A model generated the notes under the pieces. The model was not told where the DNA came from and made no database searches. It saw nothing but the letters and a program-made list of their open reading frames with translations. A stretch of DNA of 6,299 nucleotides from Firmicutes bacterium UBA995 (GTDB lineage: Bacteria; Bacillota; Sulfobacillia; UBA995), in NCBI GenBank assembly GCA_002291985.1, contig DBBB01000059.1, forward strand, positions 1 to 6,299, given 5' to 3'. This document shows positions 5,376-6,299 of this stretch, one piece after another; positions within the stretch are counted from its first letter, which is position 1, and every line of letters starts with the position of its first letter. The translations under genes and the position numbers were made by a program.

Positions 5376-5972
5376 ATGCGCCGAAAACTCGCCGGGTTGC
5401 TGTTAGTCATGCTCCTCGCCGGCTGCCGCCCGGCGGGAGAGGCGGGCAAGATCATCGATCGCGAAGCGCCCAGCCCTCCGGCCCCACCGGTGGCGGCGCC
5501 CCCCGTGCCCGGCTCGCCTGCGCCGGGCCCTTCTCAGCCGAGCCCGCCGCCGGCGCCCCCGTTGGTGGCGCCATCGCTGCCGGGTACGCCCTCAACGCCT
5601 CTCCCCGTGCCGGGTCTGCCCGTGTTCCGGGAGAACGAACTTGCACTCGGACGTGAGACGCGGGAATGGATCGAGCGGATGCACCGTACGCCGGGAACCC
5701 ACATCCTGCGCGAAGGCCCTTACCAGCACGTACTGATCGCCCTGGGCGAGCGCCCGACGGGGGGCTTCCGGGTGGAGCTGGAGGCGGTCACCGAGTTTCC
5801 GGACTACATCCTGGTAAAGGCGGTGGAGATTGCCCCCGGCCCTGGAGACATGGTGATCCAGGTGCTCACCTATCCCTACCTGCTACTATCCATCGAGACT
5901 CGCAAGGACGTCCGGGCTTCGGTAATCCTCACGGCCGGGGCAAAGGGGTCAGGTCAGGAGCAACATCGCTAG
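5376..5972 (+). CDS. Secreted lipoprotein with proline-rich linker and PrcB-like domain
   Basis: Predicted lipoprotein of 198 residues. A basic start (MRRK) and a short hydrophobic stretch lead to the lipobox LAGC, with the lipidated cysteine at residue 17, so the mature protein should be anchored outside the membrane. Residues ~32-82 are a low-complexity linker rich in proline and alanine. Within it a 32-base stretch (5487-5518) is imperfectly repeated 72 bases later (5559-5590, 23 of 32 matching). Residues ~115-185 (VLIALGERPTGGFRVELEAV, then the ...QVLTYPYLLLSIE end) match the pattern of the PrcB C-terminal family, named for a subunit of a protease complex; its function is poorly defined. 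The ATG at 5376 is chosen over an in-frame start at 5196 because AGGAGG lies ten bases upstream and the signal peptide begins there. Its stop overlaps the stop of ispG on the other strand. Confidence 0.85.
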   Translation: MRRKLAGLLLVMLLAGCRPAGEAGKIIDREAPSPPAPPVAAPPVPGSPAPGPSQPSPPPAPPLVAPSLPGTPSTPLPVPGLPVFRENELALGRETREWIERMHRTPGTHILREGPYQHVLIALGERPTGGFRVELEAVTEFPDYILVKAVEIAPGPGDMVIQVLTYPYLLLSIETRKDVRASVILTAGAKGSGQEQHR

Positions 5973-6299
5973 CGGGGCCGCGGGGGTCGCGGGCTGACGC
6001 CGGTCGGAAGGTCCGCTCCGGGGTCGGTCGACTCCGAGAGAAACCGGTCGAGTTCGGCCAGGAATGCGTCTGGCAGGCGGTGCGCGGGAATCCTTCCCGA
6101 TATTTCCCCCTTGCGGAACAGCAGAGCCTCGCCCTTCCCTCCCGCCAGGCCGATGTCGGCCTCGCGGGCTTCTCCGGGGCCGTTGACCACGCACCCCATG
6201 ATTGCCACGCGTAATGGCCGCTTGACCCCGGCCAGCTTTTCCTCGACGGCGCGCACGATGGGAGACAACTCGAGCGCGCAACGGCCGCAGGTCGGGCAG
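5969..6299 (-). CDS. ispG: IspG (GcpE), C-terminal part, runs off the window
   Basis: C-terminal ~109 residues of 4-hydroxy-3-methylbut-2-enyl diphosphate synthase, the [4Fe-4S] enzyme that converts methylerythritol cyclodiphosphate to HMBPP in the MEP isoprenoid pathway. The visible part holds all three cluster ligand cysteines: CPTC right at the window edge (6298 downward) and the cysteine of GCVVNGPGE, whose final glutamate is the other conserved ligand-region residue. GKGEALLFRKGEI matches the typical end of Firmicutes IspG. A further cysteine follows CPTCGR (CGRC). The protein ends in a short Pro/Arg-rich tail. The 5' part of the gene is beyond 6299. The stop (TAG, 5969-5971) overlaps the stop of the convergent lipoprotein gene. 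In many Clostridia ispG is directly followed by proS; here ~1.3 kb separates their coding ends. Confidence 0.96.
   Translation of the reverse strand, partial: CPTCGRCALELSPIVRAVEEKLAGVKRPLRVAIMGCVVNGPGEAREADIGLAGGKGEALLFRKGEISGRIPAHRLPDAFLAELDRFLSESTDPGADLPTGVSPRPPRPR

Overview
This is a GC-rich bacterial window. The best guess is a member of the Firmicutes, probably a high-GC and perhaps thermophilic clostridial lineage. The inference rests on three things: a complete T-box riboswitch in front of a tRNA synthetase gene, strong GGAGG-type ribosome binding sites with frequent GTG and TTG starts, and ispG and proS lying on the same strand as neighbours, as in the isoprenoid/proS cluster of many Clostridia. 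No species-level call can be made from the sequence alone.

Layout, right to left on the minus strand. The window opens at its right edge with the C-terminal part of ispG (MEP isoprenoid pathway), which ends at 5969. After an interruption comes the proS transcription unit. It has a sigma-A-like promoter (4961-4989), a T-box leader with a likely proline specifier codon CCC (4852-4854), a leader terminator (4699-4734), and proS itself (4663-3191, a prolyl-tRNA synthetase with the zinc-type C-terminal domain). Four more minus-strand genes follow with short gaps or overlaps: a family 2 glycosyltransferase, an MgtC/SapB-family membrane protein with a C-terminal ACT-like domain (translationally coupled by a GTGA overlap), a PRPP-dependent phosphoribosyltransferase, and an NCS2-like permease. 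The last two look like a nucleobase uptake and salvage pair. I see no convincing terminator between proS and the permease, so the T-box may control the whole row.

Interruption between ispG and proS (about 5000-5972, plus strand). This is the accessory part of the window. It starts with an insertion-sequence end carrying two 26-bp subterminal repeats (5006-5058) and the first ~45 codons of an IS transposase (N-terminal helix-turn-helix only). The transposase similarity stops where a 32-nt unit begins that has the size, ends and central palindrome of a type I-C CRISPR repeat (5198-5229). A 34-nt spacer-sized stretch follows, then a second, degenerate repeat-like unit (5264-5294). No cas gene is visible, so this looks like a relic or orphan mini-array fused to a dead IS. 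Next is a plus-strand lipoprotein gene with a proline-rich linker and a PrcB-like C-terminal domain, which converges on ispG so tightly that the two genes share the palindrome CTAG as stop codons.

The core genes are ordinary housekeeping functions (translation, isoprenoid synthesis, salvage, envelope sugar chemistry). The unusual content is the T-box arrangement and the IS/CRISPR-like/lipoprotein insertion.
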